From contig MU832200.1 of assembly GCA_029204225.1 (NCBI GenBank), positions 1 to 64,000 on the forward strand: 64,000 nt of DNA, given 5' to 3'. Shown one piece after another: positions 46,733-57,889 of this stretch. The position numbers and the translations under genes are program-made. Under the pieces are notes generated by a model. The model was not told the DNA's origin, searched no databases, and worked only from the letters and a program-made list of their open reading frames with translations. Positions within the stretch are counted from its first letter, which is position 1. Each line of letters starts with the position of its first letter. The DNA comes from Diphasiastrum complanatum. Its lineage: Eukaryota; Streptophyta; Lycopodiopsida; Lycopodiales; Lycopodiaceae.

Positions 46733-49700
46733 ACGTCAACCACCTTTTCTGGCACGTTAGGCACAAAGGTAGTCAGATCCTCCAACTCAACTAGTTCACC
46801 TTCCAGAATTAGGGAATCCTTCTGACTAAGTCGCTCTTTCAAACGACTTACATGGAAAACAGGATGATCCCCAACACCAATCGGAAGATGTAGCTGATAA
46901 GCGACCCAGTTGATTTTCTTTACAACCTTATAAGGACCGCGATACCGTGGAGAAAGCGTATGACATTTTCCCGTCCTCAGTACCTTAGAATCCATAGGGA
47001 TTTTAAGATACACCCAGGTTCCAATCTCAAATTCTCGAGGTGAGCGACCGCAGTTAGCATAAAACTAAGCTCTGCCCTGAGCGGTTTTAATGCTTTCTTT
47101 GGCCACCTACAACATTTCTTGCATATCTTGCAGGAAATCTACTACATCTTGCACCTTGGCACCTTGAGTCCGACAAAAATTGGCGAACGCGGCTGAAAGC
47201 CATACATCAGCATAAAAGGATTGAATTCGGTGGTAGAATGCTTTGCACTATTGTGCACGAACTCAACCATTGGGAGATACTTTTCCCAATCAGATTGTCG
47301 ATGAGAGGCATATGCTCTAAGCATATCTTCCAACGTCTGGTTGATATGTTCTGTCTGCCCATCAGATTCTAGGTGATCTGAAGAACTAAGACTAAGGGTT
47401 GTTTCAAGTTTGTCAAAAACTGACTGCCAGAACTTGCCAATGGAGTCACGGTGACTAACAATATCATTTGGCAAGCCGTACGATTTGAACAACTTTTCAA
47501 CGAAAAGTTGGGCTAGTTCAGATGCCTCGACAGTTAATTTAGTTGGTATAAATTGCGCCATCTTGGTTAGCCTGTCAACCACCACCCAAATGGCATCGCG
47601 TAAATCTGGCACCAAAAAGATAATGCCTCCTCTCATAGGTAGAATACCTCAAGTAGGATCTAGCTTCTTGCTTTCAAAAGCAACTGGTCTACCGTCCTGA
47701 TAAAGGAACGCTCCTACAGCAAAGTTGCTAGCATCCGTATCCACAACAAAGGGTCAATTAAGATCGACAATGTGTAAAATTGGAGCTGTAGAAACACAGT
47801 GCTTGAGAGTTTCAAAACTTTCATTCATTTCATCAGTCCATGTTATCAATGGACTTTTTCTGCAGCTACATTTTTTCTTCACCTCCTTAAGAACATTCGT
47901 TAGGGGCAATGGTATTAAGGCATAGTCCATAATGAACCTGTGAAAGAATCCTGTGAAGCCCAAAAAGGATTTCACATCACGAATTTTTTGGGGTCGCAGC
48001 CATTCTTGTACCTTACGAACCTTATCATAATCGATTTTAAGACCTATATCAGATATTATATGGCCCAGGTATTTGAGTTTAGTTTGAAAGAACTCGCGGT
48101 TTGACTCCTTAGTATAGAGCTTTTGTTGCCTTAGAGGATCCAAGACAATACTCCTCAAGGGTCCGAATATAAATTAATATGTCGTCCAAATACACCACCA
48201 CAAACTTCCCCAAATATGGACGAAGGATATCGTCATCTGCTGGAAAGTTGCAGGTGCATTCATGAGTCCAAAAGGTAAAACTAAACACTCATAATGGTTG
48301 TACCTGGATCGAAATCCAATCTTAGGAACATACTTGTTCCTAACTCTTATCTGATGATATCTTGATCTAAGGTCAATCTTGGAGAAATACTTAGCTCCAT
48401 TCCGACGATCCACTAAATCATCCATCCTAGGTAAGAGATATCTGTTCTTGATGGTTAAGTCATTTAACTTTTTAAAATCGCCACACAAACGTGTGCCTCC
48501 ATCCTTTTTATTAACCAAAAGGATTGGTGCTCCCCAAAGGGACTTACTAGGCCAAATGTGGCCCATCCTAAGAAGCTCCTATAACGGCTTAGAAATTTCA
48601 TCCTCTTCCTTAATGCTAACTCTGTATGGAAAAAGAGATACAGGTTAGCTACCAAGAAGTAACTCTATTTGATAGTCGACACTCCTTTGGGGAGGTAGGC
48701 CATCAGGTAGTTTTTCAAGAAAAACATCGCTATATTCTTGCCTAAGTTTGTTAAAAATCCTACCTTCAGGTGAGTTAACACTTAAGGGGTTATTTATAGA
48801 CACATTCAAAGGCAAATGCGATAAATCAATATTTAGCTCTGAACTGCGAGATCATCCACATAGACTTCATCTTAAAAAAAGCAAAGATAAACTTTATTTC
48901 CAGAGTCTTTCAAATATTCAACAACTTCTAAAGCAAATACAAAAAGATCAAAAGGTCTATTTACATCGCCTTTAAGTTCAACAAATGAGCCATTATGCAA
49001 AAAGGTTATACTATGGGTTACATAGTCCTTTCTGAAGGACTCAGTTTTGGAGTAGAACCACTCCTTTCCTAAGATTATGTCTACGCTATCTAAATTCATA
49101 ATATGAAAGTCCAACGGTTCAACATAATCTTGAAGCTTGAGCAGCACCTGAGGAACAAGCTAGTTCCTAGCTTGCCGATCTTCCCCCGACGCCATTTCCA
49201 CTAGATACAAGTGATTACTTGGCACGGAGGCCGCCTTGAGTTTCTGCACCAATTTTGCTATGAAACTATATGTAGAACCATCGTCAAAAAGAACAGTCAC
49301 AGCTTGGCATCCAACAAACCCATTCATACGAATGAGGTCGTGGGAGCCAAAAATAGTTGTATTAAAGCAACAATTCTCACAAAAAGTGTCATCCTTAAAG
49401 GATAAATCAACAGAAGAAATACTAGAGTTACCTAGCACTTTGAAGGATTATTTCCTTTGCTTCTTCGGGCAATCTTTCAAAAGATGCCCCTTCTCCATGC
49501 AGGAGAAACACAAGCCGCCGGTCCTCGCCTTGTCATAGTCAGCACGATCCACCTTCACGTGCTTTTTTCCCTCCCTGGGAACCGGTGTCTGTCTTGTTGC
49601 CCCGCTTCTTGAAAATTTTCTTTTCTTTTTGCTAAGCCTTGGGATCTTCGCAAAACAAATGGCATCCTTGATTGTCTGCGGTTGGTTGCGTCGTACTTCA

Positions 49701-49830
49701 AGTTGAAATTCCTTTGGAAACCCTAGGATAAAATGTAATTTTATTAGAATTGGGTCAATTCGCAAAGCGAATAGAGGCAAGACTTCTTGGAAAGAACGCC
49801 ACTCTTTCTCAGCCGCGGCATGCCTAGATT
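46729..49830 (-). pseudogene. Ty3/gypsy polyprotein remnant (gag to integrase)
   Basis: In minus-strand order: gag end and zinc knuckle CFSCMEKGHLLKDC (49460-49520); protease with VLFDDGSTYSF (about 49290, Asp-Asp-Gly where DTG/DSG is usual) and VDIILGKEWF (about 49070); RT with [11 protein letters not shown] (about 48510) and [14 protein letters not shown] (about 48260), then a frameshift over the YVDD-type site; the connection DVKSFLGFTGFFHRF (about 47940); a truncated RNase H start VVDTDASNFAVGAF (about 47730); and the integrase core DRLTKMAQFIPTK, SDHLESDGQTEHINQTLE and tail HPVFHVSRLKERL (46850). An in-frame deletion fuses RNase H directly to the integrase core near 47640. No chromodomain or LTR was found. 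Confidence 0.88.
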
Positions 49831-50039
49831 GTAGGAAATGGAAGCCTAAGGATCCAGAATCTTAACTATTCAATCACACAGCATTCTCAAAAGAAAGAGA
49901 GAGATGGCCAGAAACCTTCTTGTAGAAACTCGTGGACAGCCAAGGAGAATAGTCAGTATTGCTTACAAAAGTGTCTCATACAAATGGGATGCACACATAT
50001 ATATAGTCCAAGATGAATATCTAACTTCATGAACATAGA

Positions 50040-50855
50040 AAGAATAAGGTACCTCCAACATGTCAAGTTGGGGCTATGTCATCCCATGCCTTTTCAAGGG
50101 ACAGCTTTGATGACGCCATCGTTGATGCATCTCTTGATAGTTTGCCAAATTTTTATGATGAAGACGTTGGACAGCAGGTTCAGTCACCTTCTTTTGGTCA
50201 TTTACAACCCATTCGACATCATGAGCGGTCCATTATGCTTCAGGAACAGCTTGCGGAAAATTATGGACAACACGGTCCATGTTGGGAACACTTTGGGCAG
50301 CAAAGTGTTGAACAACCCATAACAGTTCCTTGTCGGCTATTGGAGACTTTGCAAGACAACAAAGAAATGTCTTACTACGAAGAGAAGACACGTGCCTCTT
50401 TAAAATCAGTACCTCTTGCTGATTTTTTTGGTTCTACACTTACTCTTCATCATGATGTTGGTACATTGCCTATTTTATGTGAGCAAGTCATTGATGGTAA
50501 GGTCTGGGAGGATGTGATGTCAAAGAGTTTGGTACTCTTTTTTATTGTCCTTATGGTAAGAAGTTTTCTCGAATGATGTGGGAGCCTATAATGGATTACA
50601 AGTCCATGTTTCGACTTATTGTCGAGTTTATGTTGGTTCCCTACTTTGGATGGAGCATGCAAATTCTCACCCTTCGACTTGATGCTTCATTATTATGCAT
50701 TCTTTTCCTTTTATATGTTGGACATGATTGGGGATGAGATTTCGACTACTTCGATGCGAAGTTTATTTGGCGACATGAAGTTCGGACAACAAGTTGCATT
50801 TTTCTCTTTCAAGAAGTAACTTCATGTTATGTTATGCATTTCCATTTAAGGAGGG
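50040..50855 (+). pseudogene. ORF-Y fragment of the non-autonomous copia-like family (copy 2)
   Basis: The open part 50076-50576 and, after a frameshift at about 50520, the continuation to about 50740 match residues of the minus-strand ORF at 53263-54420: HFGQQSVE, CEQVIDGKVWEDVM, then MWEPIMDYKSMF and PYFGWSM with a final GHDWG. A purine tract AAGGAGGG (50848-50855) and an LTR start follow, as in the other copy. Function unknown. It lies directly after the gypsy remnant at 49830, so its 5' part is missing. Confidence 0.65.
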
Positions 50856-51005
50856 TGTTGGAATGTAAATGGAATTGCTTACATTATCATAGGTTACTTT
50901 GACCCAAAAGGTCGAGAGTTGTGTAACCATGGTCATTTATTATATTAGGCCTACTAAACTTAGAGTTAGCTAAGTTAGTATGAAATTAACTTGGTAGAGA
51001 TTCAT
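50856..51005 (+). repeat. Truncated LTR of the ORF-Y family
   Basis: Begins TGTTGGAATGTAAATGG and shares the downstream sequence CATAGGTTACTTTGACCCAA with the LTR start at 53148 (minus). It is cut at about 51005 by opposite-strand sequence. Confidence 0.6.
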
Positions 51006-51009
51006 GGGT

Positions 51010-51600
51010 CCACTAGGCCTAATTGTGACATTCAAGTAATGAAAAATTCTCTCCAAACAAATGCTCACTCTTAACACTTTGAACAAAAGTACTAATTGAC
51101 ACGTGTTGACTCCCTCCTCGATTAGTACAAAAAGGTTCCAAAGAGTGCTTGAATTTTTCAGCCTTTGCTAAAACATCAAATTGAAAAGGTTTCGCATGAA
51201 ACTTTTCACTAATGCATCCATCATATGCATCAATTTGCGGTGACTTGAAAAAAGAAGATTGTTTCAACATCTACTCAATGTATCGTTGTTGAGAGATGAA
51301 GATTCTAGCCCCATGTGGAAGATCAACAAGAACCCAAGTGTGGTTCTTCATGAGTGAGTTATACTCCTCTTGCATCCCATCCTCCCAACATTTTACTCCT
51401 CTGGCCTGCTATAAAAAACAGGTTCTACTGCACCATCCTCAATAGAAATAAGAGCAAAATCAGAAAAATCAGCAAATTCTATAGATTTAGTAGAGGCACA
51501 AGTCTTCCCTTCATAGAAATGATCCATTTTGCTGTCCTGCAAAGTCTGCAACAACCATTTAGGAACTAGTTTGGGCTGTCCAACAGCCTTACCTTTGTCA
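51010..51600 (-). pseudogene. Copia gag-like module joined to the start of reverse transcriptase
   Basis: Reading minus: NSLMKNHTWVLVDLPHGARI (about 51300-51360) is the usual opening of copia RT. It is followed at once by a segment with DGCISEKFHAKPFQFDV and KHSLEPFCTNRGG, which matches the mid-part of ORF-Y (53900-54060), not the rest of RT. The fusion suggests recombination or template switching between an autonomous copia and the ORF-Y family. Confidence 0.55.
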
Positions 51601-51656
51601 ACACTTTGTTGTCCAATGTTTTCCGAACTTGGACCTTGCTGTCCAATCTTTTATAC

Positions 51657-52017
51657 CAATTCTTTTAATCTTAAGTTTAGACTTTGAAACCTGAAGTTTT
51701 GAAACATATAAAAGTTTCACAAACTTTTTAAATTAGAAGAGTTTGAACAAAGATTTTGTAAACTTATGTCCTTCTTGTACAGCCTGCAAGTACAGCCTAT
51801 GTACGACTTCTATTCCCTCCTCCCTCCTTCCTTTGATTTAGGCTTGTTTGTAAATTACAAGCAATTTCAAATCATAGATTAAAAGATTATAGCAATTCTT
51901 TTAATCTTAAGTTTAGACTTTGAAACTTTAAGTTTTGAAACTTATAAAAGTTTCACAAACTTTTCGAATTATAAGACTTCGAACATAAGTTTTGTAAAAT
52001 TATGTTCTTCTTGTAAA
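51657..52017. repeat. Pair of about 120-bp direct repeats
   Basis: The sequence starting CAATTCTTTTAATCTTAAG at 51657 recurs at 51893 with about 85-90 percent identity by eye. Between and after are further AAGTTT/AAACTT units. No coding content seen. Confidence 0.7.
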
Positions 52018-52154
52018 GTTACAATCTGTACTTTTAAGAGTACACCAAAAAGCTTAAAAGTTTAAGCTTAAGTTTCTTATGAAACTTTAAGTCTGATAAC
52101 GTTTAAACTTTCTTTTATATAAGCTTAAACCAAAACTTAAATTGTACTTTAAAT

Positions 52155-52446
52155 CCAGTGGAATAGCTCTTCATTCTTCAGGAGAAAATGAATGACAAGC
52201 TAATGGAGATCCACCTCTAGATACATAGTCTAGGTGGAGTCATCTCTGACCATAGAAGTCACGCATGACCAACAACACGCGTCAATTGTGCACACTGACG
52301 CGAGTCCATAACAAAGGGTCGTCTCACGCCAATAGGACATTGACACGTGGCACCCAAAGGACCTATAGCTCCAGACTAGTGTTTTGTCCCATAAATGAGA
52401 CTGTCACCTCAAGTAACCTGTTATGTGCCCTTATGAGTATGTAACA
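52155..52446 (-). repeat. LTR of the TGTTAC family, minus orientation
   Basis: On the minus strand it starts TGTTACATACTCATAAGGGC and aligns with 12243-12500 over about 290 bp at roughly 70 percent identity. Only the 5' part of the LTR is present. Confidence 0.7.
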
Positions 52447-52539
52447 ATGGCCTTAAGCAAGCACCACGAGCGTGGTATGGACACATCGACAACTACTTTC
52501 TCTCCCATGAATTTGTGAGAACCAATTCTGATCCCAATC

Positions 52540-52700
52540 TCTAGCTTTGGTTGTACTATACGTTGATGACATCATTATTACTGGAAATGATGATCTCATT
52601 CATACCATAAAGGCTAATCTAAGCAAGCTGTTTTGAGATGACAGATCTTGATCTTACGCACTGCTGCTTAGGAGTGGAGGTATGGTAGAATGCAAGTGAC
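52540..52700 (+). pseudogene. Ty1/copia reverse transcriptase, left part of an interrupted element
   Basis: The frame shows VVLYVDDIIITGNDD (the catalytic YVDD) and then the start of the LGVEV region, before the insertion at 52701. The sequence resumes at 55695. Everything upstream of about 52530 is lost. Confidence 0.85.
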
Positions 52701-53148
52701 AGTAGGAAATCAAAGTGCCAAGATCCTTTTAACATTCAATCTCCATAAACAAGAAGAAGAAGAAGAAAAAGAAGAAGAGGGAGAGGGTTAGGCGCCCTCA
52801 AGGAGAGAGAAAGTAGTAACAATGCTTGAAAGGGAATGAATTACAAATGAATAATGAGTACATATAAATAGGCCTTCCAAGGGCCTAGACTTTTCCAAAC
52901 CCTAAGTTCTAGAACCTTCCAAACCCACTACTAATTATAGGGCACCCCCAAAGTCAAGATAGGGTCCCTTAACATAATTAGACTTTACTTGGACCCACGA
53001 TACTACAAGACCAAAATTGGGTCCAACTTAACTAAAACAGACTTAACATGGTCTAAATAATAAACCTAACCCATGGTTACACAAGTCTCGACCTTTTGGG
53101 TCAAAGTAACCTATGGGAAACTAACATTATCATTTATTATTTCTAACA
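52701..53148 (-). repeat. 3' LTR of the ORF-Y element
   Basis: 448 bp. On the minus strand it runs TGTTAGAAATAATAAATG to TTTCCTACT and is preceded by the polypurine tract AAGGAGGG. An identifiable GAAGAAGAAG tract lies near its 3' end. Confidence 0.9.
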
Positions 53149-53262
53149 CCCTCCTTAAATGATAATGTAAAAAATATAACATGACATGAAGTATGAAAAA
53201 TTGCATCAAAAATGCAAAGTGTTGCATGTTGCTCAAAAGTCCATGTAGCCGAAATCTCAGCC

Positions 53263-54420
53263 TCAATCATGCCCGATGTAGAAGAGATGTAGAATACGAA
53301 GTGTGGTAGCATCAAGTCGAAGAGTGAAGACAAGCATGCTCCATCCAAAGTAGGTAACCAAAAAACCAGCCACAAGCCGACGAAATATGGATTTGCAATC
53401 CATCAATGGTTCCCACATGATTCCATAAGTCTTCTTACCACAAGAAACATACAGAAAAGTATGATACTCTTTTACCATCACATCCTCCCGAATCTTACTA
53501 TCAATGATCTGCTCACCAACACTAGGTAATAAGACAACATCGTCATCATAAGAAGTAAGCATCAAAACAGGAAAATCAGCATAAAGTACTGATTTTGGTG
53601 AGGCATGTGTGTTTCCTCCAAGGTAAAAAGATGCTTTGTTATCCCGCAAAGACTCGGACAGCCAACAAGAAACTGTAGCAGTTGCTCCAACAGCCACAAA
53701 ATCACCAACACTTTGTTGTCCAAAGTGTTCCAAATGTGGACCTTGCTGTCCAGAAACCTTCCACAGGTCGTTCCCGATGCATAATAGGATGCTCACAATG
53801 TAACATAGGCTGAAAACGATCAATAAACCATGGCTGAATCTGCTGTCCACCATCTTAAAGAAACAAACCAGCAGCTTGCCACTTTGAACACCCAAAAAAT
53901 CCAACAACACGCCACTTTGAACCAATGTACTAATTGACATGATTTTTTTCCCTCCTCTATTAGTACAAAATGGTTTCAAAGAATGTTTGATTTCAGCCTT
54001 TTCCAAAACATTAACTTGAGAAGCTTGTTCATAAAGTTCTTCACTAATGCATCCATCATTTGCAACAAATGGCTTAAGAGAATGCTCTACCATACCAACA
54101 TTCCGTTTCAAACTTGTACTTGTAGAAAGACAATGATCAAACTTTGCATACCTTTGCTCTTCTACCTTCGAAGAGGATGAAGTAGAGAGAAGAAAGCATG
54201 ATGATGAATCCTTTATTCGGTATATCTTTAAAAGTGTTTCCCAAGCACTTTTAGATGTCCTGCAAAATCTCAAATGATATAAGATAGATCTTCTTATCGA
54301 TAAAATCTTGATCGTCAAGTCGATGCAAAACCTCAGCTTGCAACTCCATGAAGAATAGTTGGTGCCATCCAACATATCTTCATCCGAACAAGTACGAATT
54401 GCTCCCAAATCTCTTGCCAT
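53263..54420 (-). CDS. ORF-Y: gag-like N-terminus with unknown C-terminal domain
   Basis: 385 residues without a stop. The N-terminal 100 residues look like copia gag (UBN2 type): LDGTNYSSWSCKLRF and TSKSAWETLLKIY. The middle has two related segments (HSLKPFVANDGCISEE and HSLKPFCTNRGG). Residues from about 235 on, including HFGQQSVG, QIIDSKIREDVM, MWEPLMDCKSIF and YFGWSM, are unlike any retroelement protein I know, yet recur in the copy at 50076-50740. The middle and C-terminus have hydrophobic stretches. No zinc knuckle is seen. Likely a structural protein for packaging in trans; that is inference. Confidence 0.6.
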   Translation of the reverse strand: MARDLGAIRTCSDEDMLDGTNYSSWSCKLRFCIDLTIKILSIRRSILYHLRFCRTSKSAWETLLKIYRIKDSSSCFLLSTSSSSKVEEQRYAKFDHCLSTSTSLKRNVGMVEHSLKPFVANDGCISEELYEQASQVNVLEKAEIKHSLKPFCTNRGGKKIMSISTLVQSGVLLDFLGVQSGKLLVCFFKMVDSRFSHGLLIVFSLCYIVSILLCIGNDLWKVSGQQGPHLEHFGQQSVGDFVAVGATATVSCWLSESLRDNKASFYLGGNTHASPKSVLYADFPVLMLTSYDDDVVLLPSVGEQIIDSKIREDVMVKEYHTFLYVSCGKKTYGIMWEPLMDCKSIFRRLVAGFLVTYFGWSMLVFTLRLDATTLRILHLFYIGHD

Positions 54421-55232
54421 AAGAACCAGCCAAGAAGATAAACTTTTTCAAATCCTAAATGTGCCCTAAAAGACACAAAAACCAGCAAGTATCAAATCTG
54501 AAAAAACAACACCGAAATGTGTCGAAACCACACATTAGATGGATGTAGGAACTCGCCCTCCTACAAGCGTTGTGTGCTGAAAATTTCAGCCTGAAATTGC
54601 ATTACAAACTCAAAAACCAGCAAGCAAAGAATCAGGTTAACCTCCAACAAAGCTTTTTCCGGAACCTTCTTTCTTGCCAAAAAGTGTGAACAATACACAC
54701 ACGGATAGGGCTGTTGCAAACACCCTACAAATGGTAATATGTTGTCCAATTTTCAGCCTCGGAATGTGATCGGATCATCACAAAAAATTAGCGCCTTCTT
54801 CCACACCTAGAAACAAGCAAAAAGAAGCGGATCTTCACTTTGTAAAATCAGCAAGGATGCTGATTTTTCAGCCAAATCAGAAGATAAAAATTGCTTGTAG
54901 ATGGGCGCCCTCCTGCAAAGGAGCAAATCTGAAAAATAGGGCAGCAGCAGACCAACGGAAGTAGAATAAACCTACACGGATGTGGGCAACCTAAAAGCAG
55001 CCCCGAAGAAGATAATTAATGGCGCCTTCCTGCAACCTAAAAAATCAGCAAACAACAACCTGATTTTTGGGCGCCCAAAATCCCATTATCTCCTTTGATG
55101 TGTGGCGTCCTCCTGCAAAACGGAAAAGAGTCAAAATTGAACGGATCTTCACTCCTACTGAATTTTTTGTGATCCCTAAGTGAAGACGATATCTTTTGGT
55201 AGGGCACCCTAAATCAAGCATAGAAGATCCAT

Positions 55233-55245
55233 GGCTCTAATACCA
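55233..55245 (-). other. Primer binding site of the ORF-Y element
   Basis: On the minus strand TGGTATTAGAGCC, one base from the standard tRNA-iMet site TGGTATCAGAGCC, directly adjoining the 5' LTR. Confidence 0.85.
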
Positions 55246-55689
55246 AGTAGGAAATCAAAGTGCCGAGATCTTTCTAAAATTCAATCTCCATATACAAGAA
55301 GAAGAAGAAGAAAAAAAAGGGAGAGGGTTAGGCGCCCTCAAGGAGACAGAAAGTAGTAGGAATGCTTGAAAGGGAATGAATTACAAATGAATAATGAGTA
55401 CATATAAATAAGCCTTCCAAGGGCCTAGACACTTCCAAACCCTAAGTCCTAGAACCTTCCAAACCCACTACTAATTATAGGGCACCCCCAAAAGTCAAGA
55501 TAGGGTCCCTTAACATAATTAGACTTTACTTGGACCCACGATACTACTAGACCAAAATTAGGTCCAACTTAACTAAAACTGACTTAACATGGTCTAAATA
55601 ATAAACCTAACCCATGGTTACACAAGTCTCGACCTTTTGGGTCAAAGTCACCTATGGGAAACTAACATTATCATTTATTATTTCTAACA
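55246..55689 (-). repeat. 5' LTR of the ORF-Y element
   Basis: 444 bp, TGTTAGAAAT to CCTACT on minus, matching 52701-53148 with few differences. Confidence 0.9.
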
Positions 55690-56489
55690 GTGACATTAGG
55701 CTTTGTCAAAGCAAGTATGTTTATGAAACCCTGAAGAGGTTTCACATGTCTGATTGTAAGTCATCTATTACACCATGTGAAGTTGGTAAGAAATTATCTC
55801 GCTTTGATGATAGTGGTCCAGTTGACACTACTTTATTTCGTCAACTAGTTGGGAGTTTGATTTATCTTACTACCACACGTCTTGATATATGCTATGCTCT
55901 GAGTTTGATTTTATGTCATCACCTACTTTGGATTATTGGAAGCCGCAAAGAGGATCTTGAGGTATGTGAAAGGCACAACCAATGTTGGTTGATTTACAGA
56001 AGACACCATGATTTGCCTAGATTACAAGGGTACGTTATGCTGATTGGGCTGGTAATATAAATGATAGGAGATCAACCACAAGGTATGCTTTCAATTTTGC
56101 CAATGGCTGTTTTTCGTGCTCTAGTAAGAAGCAAAATACTACATCTCTTTCAACTATTGAAGCTAAACATAAAGCATTGCGCAACAACTCAATAAGCAGT
56201 GTGGCTATGACAGTTGTTAGGTGAGATTGGTATGAGGCAAATACATTGTACTATCATTTTAAGTGATAGTCAGAGCGGGATATAGTTGGCGAAAAATCCA
56301 GTATTCCATGCGAGAACAAAGCATATAGAGGTAAAGTATCACTTTCTAAGTGAAAAGTTGCAACCTGGGGATGTGAGTGTGGTTCATTGTAGCACTACAT
56401 TGCAACTAGCTGATGTGCTTACAAAATCTTTGGGCAAGGACAAGTTTGAAACCTTCAGGACTAAACTTGGCGTGGAAGCAATTACATAA
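55690..56489 (+). pseudogene. Ty1/copia reverse transcriptase end and RNase H, right part
   Basis: Continues from 52700: CQSKYVYETLKRFHMSDCKS, RQLVGSLIYLTTTRLDICYA (55830-55890), then RNase H with DRRSTTRYAF (about 56064) and the terminal NPVFHARTKHIEVKYHF and LADVLTKSLGKDKF, ending at 56487-56489. Stops and frameshifts lie at about 55915 and 56210-56285. A purine run (56644-56654) may be the polypurine tract of the old element. Confidence 0.85.
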
Positions 56490-56829
56490 CGCTTGAAGAA
56501 CAAAGTTGTGAGAGAAAAACTTACTTTCTTATTGTCTTTGTGATGCTTTAGTGTAAGATACTTCTATACCTAGATGTCAGCTATCATGAACACATGTTCC
56601 ATGCATGTTATTATCATTTTTTTGTAGAAATGTTAATGTTTGAGGGAGAGAGTTAAAATAGCAAACATTGACCGTTTCTTTTACGGTCCTAATTTCTCCC
56701 TCTAGGCTCTAGACTGATGGGCTACTGTCTACTAAGCCCTATCAAGTGCATAACTTGTAATTATTGCTTTTGTCAAGTAAGTAAAGTACGATGTGTGATT
56801 GCTTTGCAACTGTGAGTGCTTTTCCGTGG

Positions 56830-57565
56830 GTGACAGATTTTTCGATCTACAAATTTGTTAACTCCATATAATACCTTTAGTATACCTAAGTATCCGCTTC
56901 GCAGCTTTCCAATGTACCTACTTCGGTTTAGCCATGAACTGACTTACCATACTTACAACATAAGCGATATTTGGTCATGTCGTCATTAGATAGATCAAAC
57001 TTCCAACGAGTTGTCTATATAATCTTTCGTCTTGATCTTCCTCAGCTTCTCATGAGCTTGCATTCACAATAATATGGAGTTGAATTCGGTTTGCAATCTG
57101 ACATCCTAGATTTTTTCAGCGGTTCATGAACATACTTAGATTGAGAAATAAATAGACCATGCTACTCTTCATACCTCAATCCCAAGAAAGTAATGTAGTG
57201 AACCAAGATCTTTCATGTCAAACTCTGATGAGAGATCTTTCTTGTTATTCCAAATCAAAACATGATTAGAACTTGTGATGATATGATCATTAACATACAT
57301 AACTATAATAATAAATTGATCATCTTTTACCCTAACATAAAGTGTAGGCTCTGCACTACTCCTTTGAAAACCAAGCTCCTCAAAGTATGTATCAATCCAT
57401 GTGTACCATGCTCTGTGTGGTTGTTTAAGACCGTATAAGGCTTTGTCTAACCTACAAACTATGTCTTCCTTTCCTTTGATTATGTAACGCTCTGTGGCTG
57501 CTCCAAATAGACTTCTTCCTCTAGAAATCGATTCAAAAATGCACCCTTAACATCCATTTGTTGGA
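56830..57565 (-). pseudogene. Degenerate Ty1/copia reverse transcriptase
   Basis: Minus-strand pieces in order: QQMDVKGAFLNRFLEEEVYL (about 57560), a KPYTVL/HTEHGTHGLI segment, IISSQVLIMFWNNKKDL (about 57270), FDMKDLGSLHYFLGIEV (about 57180). The catalytic YVDD is mutated. It is separate from the plus-strand copia at 55690. Confidence 0.75.
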
Positions 57566-57889
57566 TACCTGTTACGAGACCGTAACTATACCGACCCAAC
57601 AATACTTCTAGGTGCAGCTAACCACCGGAGGCAGGGGATAGTGTGAGTCAGAGGCATGCATGCATACCATGCAGTAGGCATGAGAGCCAATAATGCCCAG
57701 ACACATGCATGACAGTAGAGGGCCATGCAGTTCTTCAACAATGGACTGGGAATGCATCAGTAACCCATGCATGCAGCATGAACAGTGGGTGTCAGCAGTA
57801 TCTACTGTTAGAAATCAATGATAAACTTCATTGTTACTGTTTACGATGTACATTAATGTTACTAGCTGTAATTAGCCGTAGGCTAGTCT
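57566..57889. other. Possible LTR remnant rich in GCATGCATG
   Basis: Begins near 57589 with TGTTACGAGACCGTAAC, similar to the LTR start at 16296, then several CATGCATGCA motifs. No partner copy found. Confidence 0.3.

Larger units (their letters stand above)
52701..55689 (-). mobile_element. Complete non-autonomous copia-like LTR element, 2,989 bp
   Basis: LTRs at 52701-53148 and 55246-55689 are highly similar; GTGAC flanks both sides (52696-52700 and 55690-55694). The primer site adjoins the 5' LTR. The internal region has one 385-residue frame (ORF-Y) and no protease, integrase, RT or RNase H. It inserted into the RT of an older copia element. A second, broken member lies at 50040-51005. 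Confidence 0.92.

Noticed and set aside
54561-54749. Short minus-strand frame upstream of ORF-Y as a separate gene
   Set aside because: It lies in the leader of the LTR element and shows no domain or conservation that I can see.
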